NCBI GenBank assembly: GCA_923172585.1
Contig: OV298644.1
Location: 1,133,427 to 1,197,426, forward strand
Direction of reading: 5' to 3'
Source of the DNA: Haemophilus influenzae
GTDB lineage: Bacteria; Pseudomonadota; Gammaproteobacteria; Enterobacterales; Pasteurellaceae
Length of the DNA: 64,000 bases
Part shown: piece by piece, positions 1 to 10,145 of the stretch
How positions within the stretch are numbered: position 1 is the stretch's first letter
How the letters are laid out: each line of letters opens with the position of its first letter
The notes under the pieces: model-generated
Databases searched by the model: none
Told to the model about the DNA's origin: nothing
The model's input: the letters and a program-made list of their open reading frames with translations, nothing else
Translations under genes and position numbers: made by a program

Positions 1-2
1 CT

Positions 3-152
3 AAGGTTGCAATTAATTTCACATTTGATCCTTATAAAAGTGAGAATGTGCAAAATTCTAGCAATATCTTCACAACAGATAAAGCAGCAAATGAATTTAG
101 TTTTCCTGATCTGAAAAACTTCCGCTATAATGACCGCACTTTTTTACGTTAA
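3..152 (+). CDS. C-terminal end of an unrecognised protein (partial)
   Basis: An open frame runs in from the left edge of the window and stops at a TAA just before the menB ribosome binding site. About 49 residues are visible, starting KVAINFTFDP and ending DRTFLR. The alternating hydrophobic/polar start could be an outer-membrane or periplasmic strand, but I do not recognise the family. A reverse uptake word (ACCGCACTTTT type) is embedded in the last codons. The reading frame choice rests on absence of stops and the position before menB; no function is assigned. Confidence 0.5.
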   Translation, partial: KVAINFTFDPYKSENVQNSSNIFTTDKAANEFSFPDLKNFRYNDRTFLR

Positions 153-167
153 TTAAAAGGAATTCTT

Positions 168-1025
168 ATGCAAAATCCAAAAGATGATGTGTTATATGCG
201 CCTGTTGAATGGGTCGATCACAGTGAAGGCTATAGCGATATTCGCTATCATAAATCCACTGATGGTATTGCAAAAATTACCATTAACCGCCCAGAAGTTC
301 GTAATGCGTTCCGTCCACAAACAGTGAAAGAAATGATGACTGCATTTTCCGATGCACGTTTCGATGAAAACATTGGTGTCATTGTATTAACTGGCGAAGG
401 CGAAAAAGCATTCTGTTCTGGTGGTGACCAAAAAGTGCGTGGCGATTACGGCGGTTACAAAGATGACAGTGGCGTACATCACTTAAATGTATTAGATTTC
501 CAACGCGATATTCGTTCTTGTCCAAAACCAGTTGTAGCAATGGTGGCAGGTTATGCAATTGGTGGTGGCCATGTATTACATATGCTTTGCGACTTAACGA
601 TTGCTGCTGAAAATGCCATTTTCGGGCAAACTGGGCCAAAAGTCGGTTCATTCGATGGTGGTTGGGGTGCAAGCTATATGGCTCGTTTAGTGGGGCAGAA
701 AAAAGCGCGTGAAATTTGGTTCTTATGCCGTCAATATAATGCACAAGAAGCATTAGACATGGGCTTAGTCAATACGGTTGTGCCTTACGCTGATCTTGAA
801 AAAGAAACCGTGCGTTGGTGTCGTGAAATGTTACGCAATAGCCCAATCGCGATCCGTTGTTTGAAAGCGGCATTAAATGCGGATTGTGATGGTCAAGCAG
901 GTCTTCAAGAATTAGCGGGTAACGCAACAATGTTGTTCTACATGACTGAAGAAGGTCAAGAAGGCCGCAATGCGTTTAACGAAAAACGCGCTCCAGACTT
1001 CAGCAAATTCAGACGTAACCCTTAA
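168..1025 (+). CDS. menB: 1,4-dihydroxy-2-naphthoyl-CoA synthase MenB
   Basis: MenB closes the second naphthoquinone ring, turning o-succinylbenzoyl-CoA into 1,4-dihydroxy-2-naphthoyl-CoA in menaquinone synthesis, in the cytoplasm. The 285-residue product is a full-length crotonase-fold protein. It carries the oxyanion-hole segments around [10 protein letters not shown] (about residue 84) and [16 protein letters not shown] (about 127-142), and the MenB-specific [17 protein letters not shown] segment (about 163-179). The start is preceded by AAAAGGAATTC, a good ribosome binding site. menC follows 68 bases downstream on the same strand, which fits a men cluster needed for anaerobic respiration. 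The frame is intact. Confidence 0.96.
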   Translation: MQNPKDDVLYAPVEWVDHSEGYSDIRYHKSTDGIAKITINRPEVRNAFRPQTVKEMMTAFSDARFDENIGVIVLTGEGEKAFCSGGDQKVRGDYGGYKDDSGVHHLNVLDFQRDIRSCPKPVVAMVAGYAIGGGHVLHMLCDLTIAAENAIFGQTGPKVGSFDGGWGASYMARLVGQKKAREIWFLCRQYNAQEALDMGLVNTVVPYADLEKETVRWCREMLRNSPIAIRCLKAALNADCDGQAGLQELAGNATMLFYMTEEGQEGRNAFNEKRAPDFSKFRRNP

Positions 1026-1036
1026 TTTATCGTTCT

Positions 1037-1077
1037 AAAGTGCGGTTAAAAATCTTCGTGAATTTTGACCGCACTTT
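1037..1077 (+). terminator. Inverted pair of uptake words between menB and menC
   Basis: AAAGTGCGGT and its complement ACCGCACTTT face each other across a loop of about 21 bases, then run into TTTTG. Paired uptake words commonly double as terminators in Haemophilus. The long loop makes termination here only moderately likely. Confidence 0.45.
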
Positions 1078-1093
1078 TGTATTGAGAGCAAGC

Positions 1094-2083
1094 ATGGCTG
1101 AAAAATCATTTAATCTTTACCGTTATTCTATCCCCGTTGATAGCCAACTTATTCTGCGTGATCGTTTTTTAAAACGCCGTGAAGGCTTAATCGTAAGAGT
1201 GAGTTGCAGCCGAGACGGTTGGGGAGAAATCTCTCCGTTACCTGGTTTTAGCGAAGAAACCTTAGACCAAGCTCAAGAACAAGCAATAGAATGGCTAACG
1301 ACATGGTGCAATGCAAGCTGTGACGCACCTCGCGTCCCATTAGATGGCACCTATCCCTCCGTTGCTTTTGGTATCAGTTGCGCAATGGATGAAATGAAAG
1401 GTTATTTACAAGCTGAAGGCAATTACCATACAGCACCACTTTGTTATGGCGATCCAGATGAACTGTACGCCAAACTTGCGAGCATAGAAGGCGAAAAAGT
1501 AGCAAAGATGAAAGTGGGCATATACGAAGCCAATCGCGATGGATTAATTGCCGATATGTTTTTAGAAGCGATTCCTGATTTACAATTACGGCTTGATGCA
1601 AACCGCCATTGGTCGTTAGAAAAAGCCTTACAATTTGCCGCTAAAGTCAAACCGCAACATAGAAAACGTATTCAATTTTTAGAAGAACCTTGTAAAACAC
1701 AAGAACTCAGCCGTGAATTTGCAGCTCAAACCGATATTGCAATTGCATGGGATGAATCCGTGCGAGAGCCTAATTTTTGCTTGGAAAAAGAACCGCACTT
1801 ATCGGCTGTCGTCATCAAACCCACTTTAATTGGTTCAATTCAACGTTGTGCTGAACTCATTAACCAAGCACATTCGTTAGGCCTAAAAGCGGTTATAAGT
1901 TCAAGTATCGAAAGCAGTTTAGGGCTCTCTCAGCTTGCACGAATTGCACAACAATACACTCCGAATGTGACTCCAGGCTTAGATACTTTAGATTTGATGG
2001 AATATCAAGTACTACGCGCTTGGCCTAGTTCTGATTTACCTATTGCTGATTTAGAATCTGAATTTATCACTAAAATTATCTGA
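1094..2083 (+). CDS. menC: o-succinylbenzoate synthase MenC
   Basis: MenC dehydrates SHCHC to o-succinylbenzoate, an earlier step of the menaquinone pathway than MenB. The start at MAEKSFNLYRYSIP gives 329 residues, the usual family length; an upstream in-frame codon at 1040 lies inside the paired uptake words and is not credible. Enolase-superfamily features are visible: AKMKVG with the catalytic lysines (about 154-159), LRLDANRHW (about 183), the metal ligands in FLEEP (about 214) and WDES (about 236), and a C-terminal lysine in VIKPTLIG. aroQ follows 57 bases later. The frame is intact. Confidence 0.95.
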   Translation: MAEKSFNLYRYSIPVDSQLILRDRFLKRREGLIVRVSCSRDGWGEISPLPGFSEETLDQAQEQAIEWLTTWCNASCDAPRVPLDGTYPSVAFGISCAMDEMKGYLQAEGNYHTAPLCYGDPDELYAKLASIEGEKVAKMKVGIYEANRDGLIADMFLEAIPDLQLRLDANRHWSLEKALQFAAKVKPQHRKRIQFLEEPCKTQELSREFAAQTDIAIAWDESVREPNFCLEKEPHLSAVVIKPTLIGSIQRCAELINQAHSLGLKAVISSSIESSLGLSQLARIAQQYTPNVTPGLDTLDLMEYQVLRAWPSSDLPIADLESEFITKII

Positions 2084-2140
2084 TTCGACCACCAAAAATC
2101 GAAAAAACCAGTATAATGCGCCACACAAAAAGGATTAAAA

Positions 2141-2590
2141 ATGTCGCAAACACACAGAATTTTGCTGTTAAATGGCCCGAACTTAAATATGTTAGGGGCT
2201 CGCGAGCCAAAACATTATGGCAGTATTTCTCTTGAATCCATTGAAGAGAAAATACAAACTTTAGCCACTCAACACAATGTAAAAGTGGAATGTTTTCAAG
2301 CCAATAGTGAAGAAAAATTAATTAATAAGATCCACGAAAGTTTTCAACAAGTCGATTTTATTTTAATTAATCCTGCGGCTTACACCCATACCAGTGTAGC
2401 ATTGCGTGATGCACTTTTAGCTGTCTCAATTCCTTTTGTAGAGATTCATTTATCTAACGTGCATAAACGTGAGCCATTTCGTCATCATTCTTATTTTAGC
2501 GATGTGGCTGAAGGCGTTATTTGCGGTTTGGGCGCGAAAGGTTACGAGTTTGCCTTTTTATTTGCTATGGATTACCTTGCTAAAAAATAG
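2141..2590 (+). CDS. aroQ: 3-dehydroquinate dehydratase, type II (AroQ)
   Basis: AroQ converts 3-dehydroquinate to 3-dehydroshikimate in the shikimate pathway. The 149 residues match the small dodecameric type II enzyme. Diagnostic segments are [11 protein letters not shown] (residues 8-18), the lid region [10 protein letters not shown] with the catalytic tyrosine, [10 protein letters not shown] (about 76-85) and [18 protein letters not shown] (about 100-117). It starts after AAAAAGGATTAAAA. It sits upstream of accB, an order I recall from other H. influenzae genomes. The frame is intact. Confidence 0.97.
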   Translation: MSQTHRILLLNGPNLNMLGAREPKHYGSISLESIEEKIQTLATQHNVKVECFQANSEEKLINKIHESFQQVDFILINPAAYTHTSVALRDALLAVSIPFVEIHLSNVHKREPFRHHSYFSDVAEGVICGLGAKGYEFAFLFAMDYLAKK

Positions 2591-2683
2591 AAAATCGAGT
2601 ATTTTTGGCGAAATTCACAGAATTTTATCGCAAATTTGAAAAAATTAAGGTAATCTTTGCAACACAAAAGTAAGTTTATTCAT

Positions 2684-2713
2684 AACCGCACTTTTTCCTT
2701 TAAAAGTGCGGTT
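2684..2713 (+). terminator. Paired uptake words forming a tight hairpin before accB
   Basis: AACCGCACTTT and AAAGTGCGGTT form an 11-base perfect stem with a loop of about 8 bases, then AAAATTT. This probably ends aroQ transcription. It also supplies two high-quality uptake sites. Confidence 0.6.
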
Positions 2714-2741
2714 AAAATTTCAATCTTTTTAGGAAGAACGT

Positions 2742-3209
2742 ATGGACATTCGTAAAATCAAAAAATTAATCGAATTAGTAGAAGAATCGGGCATTACTGA
2801 ATTAGAAGTGCAAGAAGAAGAGGGTACAGTACGTATTAGCCGTGCTGCGCCAGTAATTGCTCCAGCAGCCGTTCAATATGCTGCAGCACCAGTAGTAGCA
2901 CCGACTCCTGCCGCTGCACCAGCTCAAGTTCCAGCAGCTGCGACATCCGCACCAGCCGCATCGGATGAGTTATCAGGCCATCTTGTACGTTCTCCAATGG
3001 TGGGAACGTTCTATCGCAGCCCAAGCCCAGAAGCAAAAGCATTCGTTGAAGTGGGTCAATCAGTGAAAGTTGGCGATGCACTTTGTATCGTTGAAGCAAT
3101 GAAAATGATGAACCGCATTGAAGCGGACAAAGCTGGAGTAGTAAAAGCAATTCTTACCAACGACGGTAACGCCGTTGAATTTGACGAACCATTAATCGTT
3201 ATTGAATAA
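2742..3209 (+). CDS. accB: Biotin carboxyl carrier protein of acetyl-CoA carboxylase (AccB)
   Basis: AccB carries the biotin that shuttles CO2 between biotin carboxylase (AccC) and carboxyltransferase in the first committed step of fatty-acid synthesis. The 155-residue protein has an acidic/basic N-terminal helix region, an Ala/Pro-rich flexible linker (about residues 35-72) and a C-terminal biotinyl domain. That domain contains [13 protein letters not shown], and EAMKMMN with the biotinylated lysine at about residue 121. The ribosome binding site AGGAAG lies just upstream. accC follows after 176 bases that contain a hairpin, so the two genes may be differentially expressed. Confidence 0.97.
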   Translation: MDIRKIKKLIELVEESGITELEVQEEEGTVRISRAAPVIAPAAVQYAAAPVVAPTPAAAPAQVPAAATSAPAASDELSGHLVRSPMVGTFYRSPSPEAKAFVEVGQSVKVGDALCIVEAMKMMNRIEADKAGVVKAILTNDGNAVEFDEPLIVIE

Positions 3210-3227
3210 TTTCCAATATTTTTGTCG

Positions 3228-3245
3228 GGCGGACTTTAGTCCGCC
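3228..3245 (+). terminator. Hairpin between accB and accC
   Basis: GGCGGAC, loop TTTA, GTCCGCC: a perfect 7-base GC-rich stem followed by TATTT. It could partly terminate transcription after accB or attenuate accC. The T-run is short, so full termination is uncertain. Confidence 0.5.
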
Positions 3246-3385
3246 TATTTCATATACAAACAATTAGAGCGAATTTATCGTAGGCGATATAAATTGAAAT
3301 CTGTTCACGCCAAATTTTATAGGGAGAACAATATTTCAAGAGCCTACATAAAAATTCACGTCTATCTGACTAAACGGACTCTTTT

Positions 3386-4732
3386 ATGTTAGAAAAAGTT
3401 GTGATTGCTAACCGCGGTGAAATTGCACTACGCATTTTACGTGCTTGTAAAGAATTAGGTATTAAAACTGTGGCAGTTCACTCCACTGCTGATCGTGATT
3501 TAAAACACGTTTTACTCGCTGATGAAACCGTTTGTATCGGTCCAGCACCTTCCGCAAAAAGTTATTTAAATATTCCAGCTATCATTGCTGCCGCCGAAGT
3601 AACAGGCGCTGATGCAATTCATCCTGGATACGGTTTCTTATCTGAAAACGCTGACTTTGCTGAACAAGTTGAACGTTCAGGTTTCACTTTCATCGGCCCA
3701 ACAGCAGATGTTATTCGTTTAATGGGCGATAAAGTTTCAGCTATTAAAGCGATGAAAAAAGCAGGCGTGCCTTGTGTACCAGGTTCGGATGGCCCTGTAA
3801 GTAATGATATTGCTAAAAATAAAGAAATCGCCAAACGTATTGGTTATCCAATCATCATCAAAGCATCAGGCGGCGGCGGTAGCCGAGGAATGCGTGTTGT
3901 TCGTAGCGAAGACGCATTAGAAGAATCTATCGCGATGACCAAAGCAGAAGCGAAAGCGGCATTCAATAATGATATGGTTTATATGGAAAAATACTTAGAA
4001 AATCCACGTCACGTGGAAATTCAAGTATTAGCAGATACCCATGGAAATGCGGTTTATTTGGCTGAACGCGACTGCTCAATGCAGCGTCGTCACCAAAAAG
4101 TTGTGGAAGAAGCACCAGCTCCAGGTATCACAGAAGAAGTTCGCCGCGATATTGGCTCTCGCTGTGCAAATGCTTGTGTAGAAATCGGCTATCGCGGAGC
4201 GGGAACCTTTGAATTCTTATATGAAAATGGCGAATTCTACTTTATTGAAATGAATACCCGTATCCAAGTAGAACACCCAGTAACAGAAATGATCACAGGT
4301 GTAGATTTAGTGAAAGAGCAATTGCGTATTGCAGCAGGCTTGCCACTTTCCTTTAAACAAGAGGACATTAAAGTTAAAGGCCATGCAATGGAATGCCGTA
4401 TTAACGCAGAAGATCCAAAAACATTCTTACCGTCTCCGGGCAAAGTAAAACACTTACATTCGCCTGGCGGTTTGGGCGTTCGTTGGGATACTCATGTTTA
4501 TGGCGGCTATACCGAGCCTCCACATTACGACTCGATGATCGCAAAACTTATCACATACGGCGATACTCGTGAAGTAGCAATCCGTCGTATGCAAAATGCC
4601 TTATCAGAAACAATTATTGATGGTATTAAAACCAATATTCCACTTCATGAATTTATTCTTGAAGATGAAAATTTCCAAAAAGGCGGAACAAACATCCATT
4701 ATTTGGAGAAGAAATTAGGAATGAATAATTAA
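3386..4732 (+). CDS. accC: Biotin carboxylase AccC
   Basis: AccC uses ATP and bicarbonate to carboxylate the biotin on AccB. The 448-residue product is full length. It has the N-terminal preATP-grasp [19 protein letters not shown], the mobile glycine loop [14 protein letters not shown] (about 158-171), the catalytic [14 protein letters not shown] segment (about 287-300) and the C-terminal carboxylase domain with [13 protein letters not shown]. It pairs with accB upstream. A small AGCTAAT hairpin follows the stop. The frame is intact. Confidence 0.97.
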   Translation: MLEKVVIANRGEIALRILRACKELGIKTVAVHSTADRDLKHVLLADETVCIGPAPSAKSYLNIPAIIAAAEVTGADAIHPGYGFLSENADFAEQVERSGFTFIGPTADVIRLMGDKVSAIKAMKKAGVPCVPGSDGPVSNDIAKNKEIAKRIGYPIIIKASGGGGSRGMRVVRSEDALEESIAMTKAEAKAAFNNDMVYMEKYLENPRHVEIQVLADTHGNAVYLAERDCSMQRRHQKVVEEAPAPGITEEVRRDIGSRCANACVEIGYRGAGTFEFLYENGEFYFIEMNTRIQVEHPVTEMITGVDLVKEQLRIAAGLPLSFKQEDIKVKGHAMECRINAEDPKTFLPSPGKVKHLHSPGGLGVRWDTHVYGGYTEPPHYDSMIAKLITYGDTREVAIRRMQNALSETIIDGIKTNIPLHEFILEDENFQKGGTNIHYLEKKLGMNN

Positions 4733-4740
4733 AATTAAAT

Positions 4741-4768
4741 AGCTAATGCAAGATGGATTAGCTGTTTT
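4741..4768 (+). terminator. Possible accC terminator
   Basis: AGCTAAT and ATTAGCT form a 7-base stem across a 9-base loop, followed by GTTTTGT. It lies 9 bases after the accC stop codon. The stem is AT-rich and weak. Confidence 0.4.
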
Positions 4769-4876
4769 GTATTAAATATAGTTTATTTTATAAAAAAGAT
4801 TTATAGAATGTAATTGAGACAATACAGAATCTTTATACAAAATGTAACTATTTTATTTACTTAAGATAAAAAAATA

Positions 4877-5788
4877 ATGAAACTCAATCTTACGAAATTC
4901 AGCTTAACGATACTTGCAGCCTTAACATTGACTTCCTGTGGAAGTGGCGGCTCTGATAATACTCACATGAACAAGTCCACCAAAACCAGCTCAGCAAACC
5001 AAGCACCGGCTAATCAATCAAGCATTCCAGCTGCTCAACCAAGCACTCCAGCTGCTCAACCAGACAAGCTGTTCTAGAAATGCCCAAGCGTTCACCGACT
5101 AATACAGGTGTAGTATTTTCTATAAAAACAGAAAATGAGGCGAAAAATTAACACAATTAACAATGAACAAGAGCTAATAGCTAATAAAAACTTAACCAGC
5201 ATTGATGTTGATGGAAAAAATATCCCTATTGATTTTAAATTTGAACTCAAGTGAAGATTGGACAAAAGAAGGGGAATTTATTAAGGAACGCAATTTATCA
5301 CCGCATATTTGTTGCGGGAAATATACTCATGTACGCTTTGGTGCAATTGCAAATCACTCATACGGACAAAATGATATTCTTTTTTATAATGGTATCCCTT
5401 CTGAAAATGTTCCAAAATCAGGCAAGGTCACTTACAAAGGTGAAAGTATAATGGCTGATAAAGGAAATGTCATATTCGGAAGTTATAGAAGAGGAACATC
5501 TGAATTTACAGTTGATTTTGGAAAGAAAGAATTGTCAGGAAGTTTAAACCGAGAATAGACCTACAATACTGAAATTAATTGGAGTATGATGCTCCTAAGA
5601 ATGTAAAGGTTGAGATTGATGCTAAAATTTCAGGCAACAAATTCTATGGAACAGCAAAATCATCTACTTTTGTCTCGGAAGGTATTACAGAGGGTAAATT
5701 TTATGGCGATAAAGCTAAAGAATTAGGCGGAATGGTAAAAGCTAAAGATAATTCTTGGGTTGGAGCCTACGGTGCAAAAGCACAGTAA
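4877..5788 (+). pseudogene. Broken TbpB-like surface lipoprotein next to a Slam gene
   Basis: The N-terminus is a clear lipoprotein signal, MKLNLTKF..LTLTSCGSGGS, with the lipid-accepting Cys at residue 21. A Gln/Ala/Pro/Ser-rich linker follows. After a stop at 5075-5077 the coding signal continues in other frames: SIDVDGKNIPIDFKFEL, then from about 5202 a barrel segment with TVDFGKKELSG, and from 5579 a last segment with FYGDKAKELGG ending in VGAYGAKAQ. These are the repeating strand motifs of transferrin-binding-protein-B type eight-stranded barrels. At least three lesions separate the parts. It lies just upstream of a Slam gene, so the intact ancestor was probably a Slam-exported host metal or heme-binding lipoprotein. 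The substrate is not known from sequence. Confidence 0.75.
5020..5061 (+). repeat. 21-bp tandem repeat in the lipoprotein linker
   Basis: Two adjacent 21-base units (5020-5040 and 5041-5061) differ at a single base and encode Ser-(Ile/Thr)-Pro-Ala-Ala-Gln-Pro. The unit length keeps the frame, so copy-number change would only lengthen or shorten the linker. Confidence 0.75.
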
Positions 5789-5851
5789 TAAATTGTTTAA
5801 TCATTTAAAGCAAGCTTAAGCTTGCTTTATTCTTTCCCAATAAGGATAAAA

Positions 5852-7296
5852 ATGAGTATACAAACTAAATTTATTTTATTTCTCAGCTCATCATTATTTC
5901 TTACCCCATATTCGGTTGCTACAGAAAAATCTCCACAACCACATGATGGGCGTTTAGATGAGCAGCTACATTTGGCCAAACCAAATTTACCACAAAAACC
6001 AACCGCACTTTTGACCAATAATAATCCATCAAAGTTATCTATTACAAAAGAAGAATTAGCCAAACACCCAGACTTGATTATTCGCGGTCTTATCCCTGCC
6101 GTATTACAAAATAATGGTGAGGCAGTACAACTTTTATTACCGCTATATCAGCCTTTACCTAAAAAAGATCCGTTCTTGTTAGAATGGGCTGAAGCGATTG
6201 ATTTACGAGAAAAAGGACATTTTTCTGATTCTGTTAAAGCCTACCGACACTTATTTTCACAAAAAACTGATCATTTACCTTTGCGCTATCAATTAGCTCA
6301 AGCCTTGTTTCTAAATAATGATAATGAGGCGGCAAAAGATCAATTTCAAAAATTAAGAGCAGAGCAAGTTTCCCCTGATTCTGTAAAAATAATTGAACAA
6401 TATCTTTCTGCCTTAAATCAACGAGATCAATGGAAAATCCAAGGTGGATTTAGTTTTTTAAATGAAAGTAATATTAATAATGCGCCAAAAGCCGGCACAA
6501 AAATTGGCAACTGGACAGCTTGGGAAAAAGAAAGTGCCAGAGGATTTTCGTATTTTGGGAATGCTGAAAAAAAATGGTCATTACCTCACAACCACTTTAC
6601 AAAATTGTCCTTGGAAGGTAGTGGGAAATATTATTGGGATAACAAGAAATATAATGAATTTAACGCGAGAGCTGGTGCAGGTCTTGATACCAAACTGCGC
6701 GATTTGAAGTCTCCTTGATGCCATTTACTGAAAAGCGTTGGTATGTGGGCGGCTCATCAGGCGGAAATGCGATGAAACAATACTCTAAAAATTCAGGTGC
6801 TAGATTGGATTTATCCAATTGGCTAAATGAAAAATGGCAAATTTCGACCGCACTTGAGTATGGTGAACAACGCTATGAAACTCGTAAACATCTAAATGGA
6901 AATAACTATCTAGCTTCCGCTACGCTACTTTACCTGGCGAAAAGTGGACAGTATTGGTTTGGCGGAGCTGATTATAATCGCGAAAACACTCGAGATTTAG
7001 ATAATGCTTATCAACGAAAAAATGTCCGATTAGGATGGGGACAAGAATGGAAAGCTGGTATATCAACTCGTTTAATCCTGAATTATGCACGACGTGCCTA
7101 TAAAGAAAAAGATCTTATCGGTATTCGTCAAAAAAATAAGGAATATGCTTCAGTCTTCACTATCTGGCATAGAAACTTTCATATTTGGGGAATTACACCG
7201 AAATTATCTTGGTCGTATCAAAAGGTAACAAGTAATCATCCTTTTTATGAATATGATAAAAATCGAATTTACTTAGAAATCAGCAAAACATTTTGA
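5852..7296 (+). pseudogene. Slam-family outer-membrane translocon (frameshifted)
   Basis: Slam proteins move surface lipoproteins such as TbpB across the outer membrane. The frame starts at MSIQTKFILFLSSSLFL, a signal peptide, then a TPR-like periplasmic part (LPLRYQLAQALFLNNDNEAAK) and a C-terminal beta-barrel ending EISKTF with a terminal Phe. One G appears to be missing at about 6686: before it the frame ends in LKSP-stop, after it the correct frame resumes as YQTARFEVSLMPFTEKRW. With that base restored the protein would be about 481 residues, against 483 for the paralogue at 36.6 kb, which it resembles throughout. Either a recent inactivation or a sequencing error. The upstream neighbour is a decayed TbpB-like lipoprotein, its probable cargo. 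Confidence 0.8.
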
Positions 7297-7405
7297 ATTA
7301 TTCAAAAAAGTTGTAAGATTAGCAAACACAAGGGACGTATGAAATATACGCCCCTTATACCATTCAAAAATATACTTTCACTTATGAAAAATTTAAGGAA
7401 AAAAT

Positions 7406-7663
7406 ATGACATTAAAACAACGTTATCAACAAGCTGCTAAGGAAGCCAGTTGGGCATTGAGCCTATCTATTTTATATGTGATAGGTTGGTGCTTATGTGC
7501 TTATTTGCCTAAAGAAACTCAAGGACCGATTGGTTTCCCCCTCTGGTTCGAACTCTCTTGTATTTATTTGCCTATTCTGTTTATTGTAATTGGTCATTGG
7601 ATTATCAAAATTATTTTTCAGGATATTTCTCTTGAAATTAACGATCAGGGGAATCAAAAATGA
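7406..7663 (+). CDS. yhdT: YhdT-family small membrane protein
   Basis: An 85-residue membrane protein with two hydrophobic segments (about residues 17-33 and 46-68) and a central PIGFPLWFELSC motif. This is typical of the YhdT family, which is regularly encoded immediately upstream of the pantothenate transporter panF, as here; the stop overlaps the panF start by 4 bases. Its biochemical role is not established; a partner or accessory of PanF is an inference from the conserved pairing. It starts after TTAAGGAAAAAAT. Confidence 0.88.
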   Translation: MTLKQRYQQAAKEASWALSLSILYVIGWCLCAYLPKETQGPIGFPLWFELSCIYLPILFIVIGHWIIKIIFQDISLEINDQGNQK

Positions 7664-9114
7664 ATTTAGGTATTATTCTTCCTTTAATTATTTATCTCAC
7701 TTTTGTTTTTGGAGCAGCAATTTTTGCCTATGTAAAACGTACAAAAGGCGATTTTTTAACAGAATATTATGTGGGAAATCGTTCGATGACTGGTTTTGTG
7801 CTCGCAATGACAACTGCATCAACTTATGCTAGTGCAAGTTCTTTTGTCGGAGGACCAGGCGCTGCTTATAAATACGGATTAGGTTGGGTATTACTTGCGA
7901 TGATTCAAGTGCCAGTCGTATGGCTTGCATTAGGTGCATTAGGTAAAAAATTCGCGCTATTATCAAGAGAAATCAATGCTTTAACCATTAATGATCTTTA
8001 CTTTTATCGCTATAAAAACAAATATTTAGTTTGGCTATCAAGCCTTGCTCTTCTTCTCGCATTTTTTGCGGCTATGACCGTGCAATTTATTGGTGATGCG
8101 CGTTTATTAGAAACAACCATCGGCATTTCTTATACTCAAGCATTAATCTTATTTGCTTTAACGGTAGGTATCTATACTTTTATCGGGGGATTCCGTGCCG
8201 TCGTACTGACGGATACCATTCAAGGTACTGTAATGATTTTTGGGACTATAATTCTCCTTATTGGCACGATTTATGCCATCGGTGGTGTAGAAAGTGCGAT
8301 TATTAAATTAACTGAAATTGATCCTGACTTAGTCACGCCTTACGGGCCAAATGGAATGTTAGATTTACAATTTATGGCTTCTTTCTGCATACTTGTCTGT
8401 TTCGGGGTGATTGGTCTTCCACATACCGCAGTTCGATGTATGGCATTTAAAGACAGTAAAGCCTTACATCGCGATATGCTGATTGGAACCATTGTACTTT
8501 CAATTATTATGTTGGGTATGCACTTGGCTGGTGCGCTTGGCAGAGCGGTTATTCCAAATTTAACGGTATTAGATCAAGTAATTCCAACTTTAATGAGAAA
8601 AGTATTGCCGTCTATTGTTACGGGTATTTTCTTAGCTGCACCAATGTCAGCAATTATGTCCACAATTGATGCACAACTTATTCAATCTTCTTCTATTTTT
8701 GTCAAAGATATATACCTTTCTGCGAAATCAGAAGCCGCTATTTATTAGAAAAAAGTAAGCTATTTTTCATCAATCATTACGCTGATTTTGACCGCACTTT
8801 TAATCTTTGCCGCACTCAATCCACCAGATATGATTATTTGGTTAAACCTATTTGCCTTTGGCGGACTGGAAGCCGCATTTTTATGGGTAATTGTACTGGG
8901 TATTTATTGGGATAAAGCAAATGCTTATAGTACATTAAGCTCAATGATTATCAGCTTAGGAAGTTATATCTTACTGACTCAACTTGGCGTTAAATTGTTT
9001 AACTTCCATCAAATCGTGCCGTCATTAGTATTTGGATTAATTGCCTTTTTAGTGGATAATAAATTGTGCGAACGTCGTATTGAAAAAACTCAATTAAAAG
9101 TTACCGCACTTTAA
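7660..9114 (+). pseudogene. panF: Sodium/pantothenate symporter PanF, interrupted by one stop codon
   Basis: PanF takes up pantothenate with sodium for coenzyme A synthesis. The sequence is a typical 13-helix sodium:solute symporter: TEYYVGNRSMTGFVLAMTTA near the N-terminus, FIGGFRAVVLTDTIQG (about 175), GIFLAAPMSAIMSTIDAQL (about 323). A TAG at 8746-8748, after EAAIY, cuts it at 362 residues. The same frame then continues without a shift through KKVSYFSSIITL to the natural C-terminus KVTAL at 9114, giving about 484 residues in total. As written the product loses its last helices and is probably inactive, unless the base is an error or the stop is read through. A terminator hairpin follows. 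Confidence 0.85.
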
Positions 9115-9132
9115 GTATTAATCAATATGCTG

Positions 9133-9161
9133 TCACCTTCTTCTAAATGAGAGGAAGGTGA
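9133..9161 (+). terminator. Terminator after panF
   Basis: TCACCTTC and GAAGGTGA form an 8-base stem extended by CT/AG pairs around a short loop, followed by TATTTAATTTTAT. It lies 18 bases after the panF stop. Confidence 0.6.
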
Positions 9162-9233
9162 TATTTAATTTTATCACTTTCAGCAATTTGTACGCTAAAA
9201 CATAGAATTGGAACAATTCACAGGGATACATCT

Positions 9234-10110
9234 ATGATCTATCAAATTATTCCGCTACTTATTCGCGGTAGTTCATTAATCATCGGTAAGCTAAATTATT
9301 CCATGATGGATCCAGTACTTGTTGTGCAACTGCGGTCAATTATTGCAAAGATTATTGTCATGCCACTCTTTTTAAGTAGTTGGAAAAAAATTGATAAACC
9401 AATGCGTAAATAGCTTTGGTGGTTGGCATTCTTTAACTATACCGCCGTATTTTTACTGCAATTCATCGCACTAAAATATGATATCTGCTTCTAGTCTAGT
9501 TACCATGATTGGGCTGGAACCGCTTCTCATGGTAATTGTCAGGCATATATTATTTAGAGACAAAGCAAAATGCTTTCAGTGGCTATTAGGAGCAATGGCA
9601 TTTATCGGCGTGGCAATTTTAATTAATGGCGCAAAAAATAATGAAAATATTCATAAAATCAGTTTATTCGGCTGTTTATTAGTACTAAGTGATTGGATCA
9701 TTTTCACTGCCGTATTAAGTTGGACACAGCGAAGTATTGCCAAACTTTCAAGTAAAACTATACCGCCGTAAGCATTGTTCTTGGCACCATCACAACATTG
9801 ACATTTAAATTATTACTCACACAATTCTGGCAAATATCATTAAATTCAACTGGTATTGCAGGGTTAATATATCTTGCCATTCGCTATAATTGTCTTGCGC
9901 TACTTATTATGGAATACAGGTCATTAATAGTGTGGATGCTCAATATCTCAGGTGATTTATTCGCGCTTGTAGTGCAAGTGCGGTAAATTAATTGCCGAAT
10001 GATTACTTGGCGAAACACTCTCATTTTCAGCCGTACTTGGCAGAACAATCATCATGCTAACAACACTTAAATCGACTTTAGTGGCCGGCATTTTTAAATA
10101 AATCGGTATA
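9234..10110 (+). pseudogene. Decayed EamA/DMT-family transporter
   Basis: The start MIYQIIPLLIRGSSLIIGKL follows a good ribosome binding site (CAGGGATA). The first stop comes at 9411-9413 after 59 codons. Coding signal continues in shifted frames: FFNYTAVFLLQFIALKY, then MIGLEPLLMVIVRHILF and LLGAMAFIGVAILINGAK (9478-9771), later GLIYLAIRY and finally LLGETLSFSAVLGRTIIML near 10010. The order of hydrophobic segments and the LEP and LLGE motifs fit a ten-helix drug/metabolite transporter. At least five lesions are present, so this is an old pseudogene. Substrate unknown. Confidence 0.75.
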
Positions 10111-10145
10111 ATATTGCAACTCATTAGACTGAAATATACATCATT

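Noticed and set aside
379-753. 124-codon open frame on the minus strand inside menB
   Set aside because: It lies wholly antisense to a well-supported gene, with no ribosome binding site and a low-complexity His/Leu/Asn-rich product. It is a shadow of menB codon usage.
5202-5558. Separate 118-residue gene
   Set aside because: It has no ribosome binding site or signal, and its strand motifs continue those of the lipoprotein before and after it; it is the middle of one broken gene.
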